Source: Lentisphaerota bacterium
Lineage (GTDB): Bacteria > Verrucomicrobiota > Lentisphaeria > Victivallales > Victivallaceae
Assembly: GCA_015061775.1 (NCBI GenBank)
Contig: SUVY01000010.1
Coordinates: 1 to 58,768, forward strand
Direction of reading: 5' to 3'
Length of the DNA stretch: 58,768 bases
Of the stretch, positions 43,429 to 51,609 are shown in pieces; position 1 is the first letter of the stretch, and every line of letters starts with the position of its first letter. Position numbers and translations under genes: made by a program. The notes beneath the pieces were generated by a model that was not told the origin of the DNA, made no database searches, and saw only the letters and a list, made by a program, of their open reading frames with translations.

Positions 43429-45366
43429 TTAAACTCCGCGTGTGAACATGGCGCAGTCGTGAGGTTTGACCGATATTTCCGAGCTTCCGTTCTCTGCGTT
43501 GCTGAACCCCGGCATATCGCAAATCCACACTTCATCTGTGCGGTTGAAGAGACAGAGGATAGCTCTTCCGTCTTCGGCTTGGCGGATGAATCCGTCTTTT
43601 TCATCGGAGTCGCATACCGTGACAAACGTGGTGAGAGCACCCTTATCGACAACCTTTTTGAAGGCGGCACAGCACTTTTTTATGCGCTCTTTGACGGTGT
43701 CGTCAAGCTGGAGCAAATCTCCCGCCACGAGCGGCGCACCCGTGAGACTGGTGAGGAAATACTCAAGAGCACGCTCTCCCTTTATCGAAAGAAGTCCGTT
43801 CAAAACCCTTTCCGGAGGCATTACTTTGAGCCAGTTATAGAAGGCGTTGCGTATCTTGTCTATCTGCTGACAGTCGGTTTTGTTCGCCGACAGGTTGGAT
43901 ACGTGGTGTATCTCGGAGTACTCCAACGCGGCGATATTGGGACGGGCAGTTCCGAAGTTTTCAAAAGAGAAGTCAACGAGCAGGTCGGGGAAACGCTTTT
44001 TGAGTTCGTTTCTCAGATACATCATTCCCTCATACATCGCAGTCATCGAGTCGTTGTAGTTTTTATGGAACTTGTGCTCAGTTGAGTGGCAGCCCCACTC
44101 CTGAGTGCAGTAGGGACTGCAGATGGTTGAGAAGTCGAGTTTGAAGTAATCAACCTTGTATTTTTCTGCAAGAGAGATGAGCTGTTCTGTGATAAAAAAT
44201 CTCCACTCAGTACCGAAACACATAACTTTTCTGTCGGTGTCGCCGAAGGGTTTCATCGAGCCGTCAGAGCACCTTGCGGCGTATGCAGGATTGACCTCTT
44301 TCATTCCGTAATCGGTGCCGATATTGAACCAGAGACCGAACTTCAAGCCCGAGTTGTGGACTTTGTCGGCAACTTTGGAGAGCCCCTCAGGAAACTTGTT
44401 TTCATCGACCTGCCAATCGCTCTTCACTTTGAACCAGCCGTCATCGACGACAAGGTAGTCGAAGCCCATCTCTCTGGCGTTGTCTGCGAGGGTGCAGACA
44501 AGCTCATCTGAGATGTTGAGCAGAAAAGGAATCCATGTGCAGTACATCACTCCCTCGGTGGGAATGGCAGGAAGGTTTTTGCGGATGAGTTTACGGTAGC
44601 CGTCCGCGCACGCCTGATCCTCAAAGTTTCCGCAATAGAGCGTTATCAGAGCATCGTGGGTGACAAAAGTCTCCTGCGGAGAGAGGGTCTTGCGGAAAAA
44701 CGCTCCGCCCATATTGTAGCTGAAACCGCACTTTCCCCATTGCGGATAGAAAAGCAGATTCCGCAGGGGACCGGGAGTGTTGGTTCCGTAAAAGAGACCC
44801 TCATTGAGTTTGGGGCTGTGGATGCGCATGGTGTCTTCGTATGTGTCGATTGCAAAGTTGGGAGGCATCCTGCGGTCAAAGTCAAGATAGAGATTGCAGT
44901 CTCCGGGATTTTCCGGAGCAAAAAGCATATTGTCGAAGTGCACCTTCTGGAGCACCGCATCGCTGTCTGAAATATTGGTTATTTCCAGATGTTTTCTTAT
45001 TCCAGCCACATCGGGATATATGCGGTAAACGGCATCGAGAGCCATAACTGAGGCGCGCTCAAAGTGCAGAACAAGCTCCTTGCTCAAGTCGGAGTTCTCT
45101 TTGATATCGTAACCTTTGAACTCAAATTTAAAACTGTTGATTTCGGTTGCTCCATCAAGATCGCGCGTCGTGGTGGCACAGAAGCTGGGGTAGTTTTCGT
45201 TGTTGAAAGAGAAGACAAACTCGCTGCCCGTGGCAAAGACGTAATCGGTTCCGCTCTTGAGGTTGACGAACGCTGAGGTGTGCAGACCGTTGCCGTTCAC
45301 GCAAAGGGTTCTTGAGATAAGACCGTTGTTGAGGACAAAAGTGTCCGCTTCCGGATGAGAAATCAT
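43429..45366 (-). CDS. GH36-type glycoside hydrolase (alpha-galactosidase-like)
   Basis: A 645-residue cytoplasmic enzyme (no signal peptide) resembling clan GH-D alpha-galactosidases. The N-terminal beta-sandwich (1-260) leads into a TIM barrel with GVMYCTWIPFLLNISDEL, MGFDYLVVDDGWFKV (near 310-325), the nucleophile motif KVDYFKLDFSTICSP (Asp near 400) and the ENFGTARPN segment. The usual SD acid/base region of GH36 is not obvious: the corresponding part reads ALEYSEIHHVSNLSANK. Substrate specificity is therefore uncertain. It lies 13 bases after the TPR gene and abuts the protease gene. Confidence 0.82.
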   Translation of the reverse strand: MISHPEADTFVLNNGLISRTLCVNGNGLHTSAFVNLKSGTDYVFATGSEFVFSFNNENYPSFCATTTRDLDGATEINSFKFEFKGYDIKENSDLSKELVLHFERASVMALDAVYRIYPDVAGIRKHLEITNISDSDAVLQKVHFDNMLFAPENPGDCNLYLDFDRRMPPNFAIDTYEDTMRIHSPKLNEGLFYGTNTPGPLRNLLFYPQWGKCGFSYNMGGAFFRKTLSPQETFVTHDALITLYCGNFEDQACADGYRKLIRKNLPAIPTEGVMYCTWIPFLLNISDELVCTLADNAREMGFDYLVVDDGWFKVKSDWQVDENKFPEGLSKVADKVHNSGLKFGLWFNIGTDYGMKEVNPAYAARCSDGSMKPFGDTDRKVMCFGTEWRFFITEQLISLAEKYKVDYFKLDFSTICSPYCTQEWGCHSTEHKFHKNYNDSMTAMYEGMMYLRNELKKRFPDLLVDFSFENFGTARPNIAALEYSEIHHVSNLSANKTDCQQIDKIRNAFYNWLKVMPPERVLNGLLSIKGERALEYFLTSLTGAPLVAGDLLQLDDTVKERIKKCCAAFKKVVDKGALTTFVTVCDSDEKDGFIRQAEDGRAILCLFNRTDEVWICDMPGFSNAENGSSEISVKPHDCAMFTRGV

Positions 45367-45379
45367 AAGAGACCGCTCC

Positions 45380-46321
45380 TCACTTTTTCTTTCTGGGAGC
45401 GGGTTTCTTCTTTGCCGGACGCGGTTTTGCTGTAAGTTTCTTTATTTCGCTGTTGGCAGTATTGCGGACGCGGCCGTCCTTGTGCTTGGCAAGACTCTGG
45501 TAAACCTCGAGAGCCTTTTCTTTGTTTTTCAGCTGCATATAGCACTTGGCGATGCTGAGGTCGGCGTTTCCTGAAGACCTGGGATCAACGTTCTGGAGTT
45601 TTTTGATTGCCGAATATTGGGCGATAGCCTTTTTGTAGTTTTTCCTGGCTTCGAAGTATTTTCCGAAACCGTTGTAGATATAGACGCGGTTCTGGAGAGT
45701 AAGACGCGGCTGTTTTCCGTAAAGCCTCAGGAGTCTGAGCGCGTCATCGTAGCGTTTGGCAGTGAAGTAGTAGTCGGACGCCGCCGCGTAGAAAGATCCG
45801 TCGGCATAGTACGGAGAGTTCTCGAAGTTCTCGATGATCTGCCCGGCAAGTTCATTGTTTTTCTGAAGCATCGCCGCTCTGATCGCCATTGCGGCATGTT
45901 TTGAGGCGTGGTTTCCGGCAAGGGTCATAGCGTTTTTTGCCGATTCGATCGCCTCATCGTACTGCTTCATGAGATAGTAGGCTTCAGTCTTGTAGTAGAG
46001 GACATACGCCTGCTGATCTTTTGTGAGTTTTTTCTGGGAGGCGATAAGTTTATCCGCCGCAGAGATGATGGAGGAGTATTTTTTGCCTTTCTTGTGCGTT
46101 GCTGCGGTTTTCATAAATGCCCGATAAGCGGCGGTGGCAGCTTTGTCCTGAACCTCTTTTTTTGCGGTGATGGCGTGGATATTTTTGATGGTATTGGTTT
46201 TCTTGACTGTGCTCTGGCGGTAGTTGCCGGTCGGAGCCTGTGCCTTGGGTTTCTTTTTTTCGTTTCCGTGAGAAACCGCAGCCACGAGTACAGCGAGCAT
46301 AAGAATAAAGATGTTTTTCAT
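45380..46321 (-). CDS. Secreted TPR-repeat protein
   Basis: A 313-residue protein from ATG 46321 with a signal peptide (MKNIFILMLAVLVAAVSHG, cleavage near 19-20), so it is probably periplasmic. Helical TPR-like repeats run from about residue 85 to 290; examples are YLMKQYDEAIESAKNAMTLA, YFTAKRYDDALRLLRLYG and YFEARKNYKKAIAQYSAI. It ends in a very basic tail (PRPAKKKPAPRKKK). The longer in-frame start at 46399 is rejected because it lies upstream of the predicted promoter's -10 box. It is the first gene of the minus-strand set with GH36 and M50-like genes. Confidence 0.8.
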   Translation of the reverse strand: MKNIFILMLAVLVAAVSHGNEKKKPKAQAPTGNYRQSTVKKTNTIKNIHAITAKKEVQDKAATAAYRAFMKTAATHKKGKKYSSIISAADKLIASQKKLTKDQQAYVLYYKTEAYYLMKQYDEAIESAKNAMTLAGNHASKHAAMAIRAAMLQKNNELAGQIIENFENSPYYADGSFYAAASDYYFTAKRYDDALRLLRLYGKQPRLTLQNRVYIYNGFGKYFEARKNYKKAIAQYSAIKKLQNVDPRSSGNADLSIAKCYMQLKNKEKALEVYQSLAKHKDGRVRNTANSEIKKLTAKPRPAKKKPAPRKKK

Positions 46322-46378
46322 TGCAGATGATTCCCTTTTTGTTGTCTGGTTGCTTTGCAAAAAAATATACACCGCTTT

Positions 46379-46407
46379 AAAATACCACGCCAACGGCACT
46401 TTGTCAA
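46379..46407 (-). promoter_or_regulatory. Predicted promoter of the TPR-GH36-M50 set
   Basis: On the minus strand: TTGACA, a 17-base spacer ending in GTGG, then TATTTT. It lies about 60 bases before the TPR start codon and immediately after the stop of the upstream orphan. Confidence 0.7.
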
Positions 46408-46409
46408 CT

Positions 46410-46874
46410 TTAGGCGTATATGCAGACGGATGTTTCTCCGGATAAAGCAGGAACCTTCACGCCGCCGAAATTGACGGAAGAGTATTTCCAGACATTATCA
46501 AAAACGATGGCACCGACGGTGACCGGAGTGGAAATGCACTCCGAAGATATCTGCAGAAACAGCGGAGTTCCTGCGCTGGCAAAGAAGTTTTTGACTTTGT
46601 CGAAGATGTTTGATGAGATGCTTCCGGCTCTGGAAGTGACAGAGAGCCCGAAAACGCGCATCCCGGGAGCAGGGGAGGGCTGTTCTCCAGTAATCCTGCA
46701 GCATACTGCGTCGCAGACATACAAAGGCAGGGTATGCTTGACCAGCTGTTTGTCGATCTCAAGCCCCGTCAGGTGTGCGATGAGGAAGAAGAGGGCGTTT
46801 TCGATATCAGAGACGCTTCCTGAGTAACAGGTGTCCTGAGAGACCTCATCGACTTTGGTAATGGTGTACTGCAT
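46410..46874 (-). CDS. Hypothetical protein, 154 residues (second of an orphan pair)
   Basis: I do not recognise this protein. From ATG 46874 (with AAAGG upstream; the ORF extends 15 bases further) it is a soluble alpha/beta-looking protein with five or six cysteines. Parts include VDEVSQDTCYSGSVSDIENA, LPLYVCDAVCCRITGEQPSP and a C-terminal FGGVKVPALSGETSVCIYA. It starts 11 bases after the upstream orphan ends and is on the same transcript. The size, and the way a beta-rich domain follows a short helical start, resemble small structural proteins of phage, but I have no motif to support that. Confidence 0.6.
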   Translation of the reverse strand: MQYTITKVDEVSQDTCYSGSVSDIENALFFLIAHLTGLEIDKQLVKHTLPLYVCDAVCCRITGEQPSPAPGMRVFGLSVTSRAGSISSNIFDKVKNFFASAGTPLFLQISSECISTPVTVGAIVFDNVWKYSSVNFGGVKVPALSGETSVCIYA

Positions 46875-46885
46875 GGTTTGACCTT

Positions 46886-47254
46886 TCAATTTGCTGAAGT
46901 AGTGATTTTGATATCAAAGGAGCTCTGCCAGACCCATGAAGAGAGGTTTTTTACTCCTTCGACAGCGATATCCTGCCGGGGAATTTCGATGATGACGCCA
47001 TCGGCGGCGGACAGGACGATATTTGTTCTGATAAGGTCGGAGACGGCGAGCAGGGAGTCGCGTTTTTCCGATTTGACGGTAATGGTGAGAGTGCACTCGT
47101 CTGAGTGCTGATTTCCGGACGAGAGGTTTTTCAAAGTTATTCCGATGCCGTTTTTCCGGACGAGCGGAATGATCCCGCAACAGACGGGATATTGATCTTT
47201 TGCGATGCTGCGGATGCTTTCCATGATGACTAGTTCAGTCTCTTTTACAGTCAT
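46886..47254 (-). CDS. Hypothetical protein, 122 residues (first of an orphan pair)
   Basis: I do not recognise this protein. From ATG 47254, preceded by AAGGAG at a nine-base distance, it has a helical start (TVKETELVIMESIRSIAKDQ) and then beta-rich sequence with CCGIIPLVRKNGIGITLKNL, TLTITVKSEKRDSLLAVSDL and VIIEIPRQDIAVEG. No signal peptide is seen. A TTGACA promoter lies 45 bases upstream, back to back with the promoter of the RsuA-type gene. The longer frame start at 47332 lies before this promoter and is rejected. Confidence 0.62.
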   Translation of the reverse strand: MTVKETELVIMESIRSIAKDQYPVCCGIIPLVRKNGIGITLKNLSSGNQHSDECTLTITVKSEKRDSLLAVSDLIRTNIVLSAADGVIIEIPRQDIAVEGVKNLSSWVWQSSFDIKITTSAN

Positions 47255-47299
47255 TTTTTTTCTCCTTGTTTTGGGTGGTTGCCTGTTCGGTAGAGCAAG

Positions 47300-47329
47300 A
47301 GTATCTCTGACAAAGGGCAAATTTGTCAA
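47300..47329 (-). promoter_or_regulatory. Predicted promoter of the orphan pair
   Basis: On the minus strand: TTGACA (47324-47329), an 18-base spacer and GATACT. The -35 is perfect but the -10 weak. It is ten bases from the divergent TTGACA at 47339. Confidence 0.5.
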
Positions 47330-47338
47330 CATTTGAAC

Positions 47339-47367
47339 TTGACAAGGGGGGAAATAACGTGTATTTT
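47339..47367 (+). promoter_or_regulatory. Predicted promoter of the RsuA-type gene
   Basis: TTGACA (47339-47344), 17 bases, TATTTT (47362-47367). The predicted start near 47374 is only about four bases before the ATG at 47378, implying a nearly leaderless message. Confidence 0.7.
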
Positions 47368-47377
47368 ATCAACCGTT

Positions 47378-48088
47378 ATGAGTGATATCACCTTGATTAA
47401 ATTTCTGGCGAAATACGCCGGCATATCCCGCCGCGGAGCAGATGCCGCCATCAGGGACGCGCGCGTCCTGATCGACGGGGCAGTTGTCCTGCGCCCTGAA
47501 ACGCGGGTCGGAGCCTCTTCGAGAGTCGAACTTGACGGAAAAGTGATCACGGCGAATGAAGGAGCTCAGGTCTATATCATGCTCAATAAGCCTGTGAATT
47601 ACACCTGTTCCGCCGGAGACGAACACGCCGAACACCTTGCCGTGGAGCTTATCGACGTTCCGCAGCGGATATTTTCTGCCGGACGCCTTGACCGCGACAG
47701 CGAAGGTCTGGTCATCTTTTCCGACGACGGTGACTTCATCAACCGTCTGGCGCATCCGCGATACGGAGTGGAAAAACTCTATCATGTTTCCACCAACCGT
47801 CCGCTTGAAGCCGAACACCTCGAAGCGATGTGCCGCGGCTTGCGCGACAGAGACGGAGATATCCGCGCGCTCGAAGTGAAGTGTATCGGAACAAAATTAT
47901 ACAGTTTTCTGCTCAACGAAGGCAAAAAACGCGAGATACGCCGTCTGGTCAAAGCGTGCGGAAGAGATGTCGTCCGGCTGATTCGTGTGCGTCAGGGCAA
48001 ACTTGAACTCGGCACTCTTCCTCCGGGGAAATGGCGTTACCTTACTCCCGAAGAGGTGGTTCTCGCCCAGGAGAATGTGGAAAAATGA
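47378..48088 (+). CDS. RsuA/RluB-family pseudouridine synthase
   Basis: Makes a pseudouridine in 16S or 23S rRNA. The 236-residue protein has an N-terminal S4 domain (IKFLAKYAGISRRGADAAIR) and a catalytic domain with FSAGRLDRDSEGLVIFSDDG (catalytic Asp near 108) and EGKKREIRRLVKACGRDVVRLIRVRQGKL. No Shine-Dalgarno sequence precedes the ATG, which fits the leaderless promoter geometry. An in-frame ATG at 47333 would lie upstream of the -35 box and is rejected. Its stop overlaps the queH start. Whether it is RsuA, RluB, RluE or RluF cannot be told. Confidence 0.93.
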   Translation: MSDITLIKFLAKYAGISRRGADAAIRDARVLIDGAVVLRPETRVGASSRVELDGKVITANEGAQVYIMLNKPVNYTCSAGDEHAEHLAVELIDVPQRIFSAGRLDRDSEGLVIFSDDGDFINRLAHPRYGVEKLYHVSTNRPLEAEHLEAMCRGLRDRDGDIRALEVKCIGTKLYSFLLNEGKKREIRRLVKACGRDVVRLIRVRQGKLELGTLPPGKWRYLTPEEVVLAQENVEK

Positions 48089-48609
48089 GCTGCGACATCA
48101 TCCTGCATACCTGTTGCGCTCCCTGTGCCGGAGGCTGTGTCGAGAGACTGCTCGGCGAGGGAAAAAGGATAATCCTCTATTACTCCAACGACAACCTCTG
48201 CGACAGGATGGAGTATGACCTGCGCCTCAAATCTGTGGAACTGCTCGCTCAGCATTACTCCATCGAGCTTGAGACCGACCCCTACGACAACGCGTCGTGG
48301 ATGTGTGATATCTGCGGACTTGAAGATGAGCCTGAGCGCGGAAGACGCTGTTCAAAGTGTTTTCTGCACAGCCTTTCCAAAACGGCGAAGTTTGCAGAAA
48401 AATATCATGTTCCCTATACCACCAGTCTCACCGTGAGTCCTTACAAGTCGAGCGAAACGATATTTTCCATCGGCAGGGAGCTGGGGAACTTTGCCGAATA
48501 CAACTTCAAGAAACAGAACGGCTATCTCAACAGCACCCGCATTGCCCGCGAGCTCGGATTTTACCGTCAGTCATTCTGCGGATGCAGTATGTCGAAACGC
48601 AAGGATTGA
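48085..48609 (+). CDS. queH: Epoxyqueuosine reductase QueH
   Basis: Reduces epoxyqueuosine to queuosine in tRNA, as a non-homologous replacement of QueG. The 174-residue protein starts HTCCAPCAGGC (CCxPC near residue 9). A CDICGLEDEPERGRRCSKCF segment and the C-terminal SFCGCSMSKR follow, giving the cysteines of the 4Fe-4S cluster and extra iron site. The ATG at 48085 overlaps the preceding TGA; an upstream in-frame ATG at 48031 lies within the previous gene. The two-component kinases-like block follows after three bases. GTP cyclohydrolase I, an upstream queuosine step, is also in the window. Confidence 0.93.
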   Translation: MSCDIILHTCCAPCAGGCVERLLGEGKRIILYYSNDNLCDRMEYDLRLKSVELLAQHYSIELETDPYDNASWMCDICGLEDEPERGRRCSKCFLHSLSKTAKFAEKYHVPYTTSLTVSPYKSSETIFSIGRELGNFAEYNFKKQNGYLNSTRIARELGFYRQSFCGCSMSKRKD

Positions 48610-48612
48610 ACG

Positions 48613-50526
48613 ATGCGCTGCAAATTTTGCGGATATACAAGAGATGATGACAGCGCGGCTCCGGAAAAGTGTCCGGGCTGCGGAGCTGTGATTTCAAGAT
48701 TGAGTGCTCTGCGTTCTCCCGGAGACATGATCGGCAATTTCCGCATCCTCCGCCGCATTGGCAGAGGCGGCTCCGGTGACGTCTATCTCTGCGACAACCC
48801 CGTACTCATGGAGCGTTGTGCCGTCAAAGTCCTCAACGACAGCGTAACGGCACACGATAAAGTCTTTGTCGAGCGTCTGCTGCGCGAGGCAAGGATCGCG
48901 GCGGCATTGCAGCGTCCGGACGTGGTTGCGGTGCTGGATGCCGGAGTCGATGAAAAAACAGGTGAGCCCTACATCGTCATGGAGTACGTCGATGGAGAGA
49001 GTCTCGAGGACGTTCTCCGCGAGGGTCCTCTTCCGGAAAACGCGGTCATCGGAGTTGCGCTGCGCGTGGCTTCTGTGCTCCTTGCCGCAGAAGAGCTCGG
49101 GATAGTCCACCGCGACATCAAACCCGGAAACATCCTCTTCACCCGCAGCGGAGATATCAAGCTCGCCGACCTCGGCATAGCCAAGTCCGGAACCGTTACC
49201 GGAGACACTATTTCCGGCTCAGGAATTATTCTCGGAACCCCCAATTACTCCGCTCCCGAGCAGCTGCGCAACGCTGGCTCAGTCGATATCCGCGCCGACA
49301 TATACAGCCTCGGAGCCACGATGTACCACATGCTCACGGGAGTCCGTCCGTTTGAAGCCGATACCATATTCAATACCATCGCCAAAGTTTTCGAGACCCG
49401 GATGCCCCCTGTTTCCGACTGCCGCAAGGATATCAGTTTGCGCACCAGCCGTCTGATCGAACAGATGATGGCGAAAAATCCGGAAAACCGCATACAGAAC
49501 ATCGCATCTCTCATCCGTGCTCTCAACAAGTGCATGGCGCACGAGAAGAGTTCACGCGGTAACTGGCTGCGCCGTCTGCGTTTTCTGCGCCGCGACCGCT
49601 TACAGCTGCCGCAGAGACGCCGGGTGAAAAGCCGGATGATAACTCCCGGAATGGTGGTGCGCGATCTGTTTTTCTGTTTTGCGGTATTGGTCTGTCTCGT
49701 GTTTTCCTGGTTCAATTTCGGAAGGAGCTACTCAGAGCGTCTGCGTTCACAGCACTCATCCAATCTGGAAGCCGAGCGCAAGCGCGAAGTCAAACGGCTG
49801 CTTGACAGTAAAAACTCCGGAGAGTTGGCGGCATTTGTCGGCAGACCCGAGACGAGTGACCGGTCAAAACTTGATATATTTACCGCACTTTTGAGAAACA
49901 GAGATGCCCACGACCTGCTGCTTGAACTCATCAGCGAAGGACACTTTTCGGGCAGAAACGACGGAGGTTATCTCGGAGTCGCCTGTTCAGTTCCCAACTG
50001 CCGGGAAGAGATCATCGAGGAGCTCATCCGTTCCGGATCTTTCATCGACCGCCGCGACAGCCGCGGCCGCACTCCGCTGATGCGGGCTCTGCTGGCTGGA
50101 AATTTTGCCGCGGTGGACATTCTGCTCAACTACGGGGCAGACCCCCACTATATCGATAACAGCGGCCGCAACATCTACTTCTATCTGCCGTCGAAGTTTT
50201 CCCGGGATCTGCTTGAGACATTGAAGGTCAATGAGGTAGTGCTCAACAGTGTTGACAGCGGCGGCCGCACTCCGCTTATGGTGTACGTTGACCGCTTTGA
50301 TTCTCCTGAGATGGTGAAGCTTATGGTGGAGCACAAATTCAACATAAACCGCCGGGCGCGCAACGGAGAGACGGCATTTGCGATTTCCGTGCGGCGCAGA
50401 CATATCCGCTCTGCGGAGGTGCTCTTCAACGCGGGAGCGCGATTTGACAGCAATGAGCTCGAACAGGTCTCTCCGGAGTACCGGCTGCGTTCGTGGATGG
50501 AAAAGAAAATAATGAGGAAAAGATAA
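48613..50526 (+). CDS. Zinc-ribbon Ser/Thr protein kinase with membrane segment and ankyrin repeats
   Basis: A 637-residue signalling protein. A CxxC-x13-CxxC zinc ribbon (Cys3, 6, 20, 23) precedes a complete Hanks kinase (about 43-305). The glycine loop is GRGGSGDVY, Lys72 is in CAVKVL, HRDIKPGN lies near 166, DLGIAKSG replaces DFG and GTPNYSAPEQ is intact. One membrane helix (about 347-367) separates it from a likely periplasmic part of about 270 residues with four or more ankyrin repeats (RGRTPLMRALLAGNFAAVDI, LLNYGADPHYIDNSGRN, GGRTPLMVYVDRFDSPEMVK). The ankyrins may sense an external ligand; this is inference. It lies three bases after queH and abuts a second kinase gene. Confidence 0.93.
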   Translation: MRCKFCGYTRDDDSAAPEKCPGCGAVISRLSALRSPGDMIGNFRILRRIGRGGSGDVYLCDNPVLMERCAVKVLNDSVTAHDKVFVERLLREARIAAALQRPDVVAVLDAGVDEKTGEPYIVMEYVDGESLEDVLREGPLPENAVIGVALRVASVLLAAEELGIVHRDIKPGNILFTRSGDIKLADLGIAKSGTVTGDTISGSGIILGTPNYSAPEQLRNAGSVDIRADIYSLGATMYHMLTGVRPFEADTIFNTIAKVFETRMPPVSDCRKDISLRTSRLIEQMMAKNPENRIQNIASLIRALNKCMAHEKSSRGNWLRRLRFLRRDRLQLPQRRRVKSRMITPGMVVRDLFFCFAVLVCLVFSWFNFGRSYSERLRSQHSSNLEAERKREVKRLLDSKNSGELAAFVGRPETSDRSKLDIFTALLRNRDAHDLLLELISEGHFSGRNDGGYLGVACSVPNCREEIIEELIRSGSFIDRRDSRGRTPLMRALLAGNFAAVDILLNYGADPHYIDNSGRNIYFYLPSKFSRDLLETLKVNEVVLNSVDSGGRTPLMVYVDRFDSPEMVKLMVEHKFNINRRARNGETAFAISVRRRHIRSAEVLFNAGARFDSNELEQVSPEYRLRSWMEKKIMRKR

Positions 50527-51531
50527 ATGTCAGATACATTCGACGATTACACCATATATCTCTCAGAAGAGGCTCAGGAGAGTCTTGCCGCCTACATCTG
50601 CAGCGCGTGCGGCGGCGAGATGGCTCCGGCGGAAGACGGCTCTGATACCCTGGTGTGCAGCGTTTGCGGAAAAGTGAAAACAGTAAGTTTCTGCGACCTC
50701 GGCCCCGGAGATGAACTCTGCGGCGGAGTCATCCGCAGAGTCCTCGGAGGAGGTTCCTGCGGAGAGCTCTTTATGGTCGAATACCCCGACTACTCCCGTT
50801 CCGTCGTAAAAGTGCTGAAAAACAGCGATCTGGAAGATGACGCCTCAAGGATACGCCGCTTTGAAATGGAAGCTGATATCATGGCAAAGCTTCCGCACCC
50901 CAACATAGTGCAGCTCAAGGAGTTTGTCCGGAAAGAGAACGCACTTTATCTTGTGATGGAGTACGTTGAGGGATACAATTTGCTCCAGATGGTCTCCCAG
51001 GAGTTCTATTTTTCTCCGGAAACGGTTCTTGAGATAGCATACTGTCTTGCCGACGCTCTGCGTTATGCGTGGGAAAACTGTGCACTTCTGCACCGCGACA
51101 TCAAGCCGTCCAACATCATGATAAGCAGCGACGGAGAGGTCAAGATCCTCGACTTCGGATTGTCCAAAGACTGCGGCACCGACACCGGTCTCACCGCAGT
51201 CGGACAGGCGCTGGGAAGTCCGGGATTCATGAGCCCGGAGCAGTTCCGCGACAGCCGCATAAAAGACTGCCGCTCAGACATATTTTCGCTCGGAGTGACC
51301 ATGTACTTCGTCTTGAGCGGAGGCAAAATGCCTTACAGCGGAAAATCCGCACTTGCGGCATTCCAGAGTATCATAAGCACTTCCCCTGAGCCCATCAGAA
51401 AATATAACAGCGAAGTGCCTGAAGAGATATCCGGTCTTGTGATGAGTATGATTTCCGCAGACATCGAAAAACGCCCCGAAAACTGGAGCGTGCTCATGTC
51501 GATGATGGAAGATATCGCAAAAACCTTGTAA
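50527..51531 (+). CDS. Cytoplasmic zinc-ribbon Ser/Thr protein kinase
   Basis: A 334-residue kinase without a membrane segment. The N-terminal zinc ribbon uses Cys25, 28, 44 and 47 (ICSACGG...LVCSVCGK). The kinase domain (about 62-330) has GGGSCGELF, Lys96 in VVKVLKNS, HRDIKPSNIM (near 189), DFGLSKDCG (near 209) and GSPGFMSPEQ. All catalytic residues are present. It begins at the base next to the stop of the ankyrin kinase, so the two are surely co-translated. The shared zinc-ribbon layout suggests duplication. They may form a relay or share a substrate; no phosphatase or FHA protein is nearby. Confidence 0.94.
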   Translation: MSDTFDDYTIYLSEEAQESLAAYICSACGGEMAPAEDGSDTLVCSVCGKVKTVSFCDLGPGDELCGGVIRRVLGGGSCGELFMVEYPDYSRSVVKVLKNSDLEDDASRIRRFEMEADIMAKLPHPNIVQLKEFVRKENALYLVMEYVEGYNLLQMVSQEFYFSPETVLEIAYCLADALRYAWENCALLHRDIKPSNIMISSDGEVKILDFGLSKDCGTDTGLTAVGQALGSPGFMSPEQFRDSRIKDCRSDIFSLGVTMYFVLSGGKMPYSGKSALAAFQSIISTSPEPIRKYNSEVPEEISGLVMSMISADIEKRPENWSVLMSMMEDIAKTL

Positions 51532-51554
51532 AATAGCACTTTATGTGGTACATT
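51526..51554 (+). promoter_or_regulatory. Predicted promoter of the GHMP kinase operon
   Basis: TTGTAA (51526-51531, the last codons of the kinase gene), 17 bases ending GTGG, TACATT (51549-51554). The start is near 51561, about 50 bases before the ATG, with AGGAG at 51597. Confidence 0.6.
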
Positions 51555-51609
51555 ATATACATGACAATGTAAAATATCCTATTGAGGAACAGTTTCAGGA
51601 GTTGTAAAT

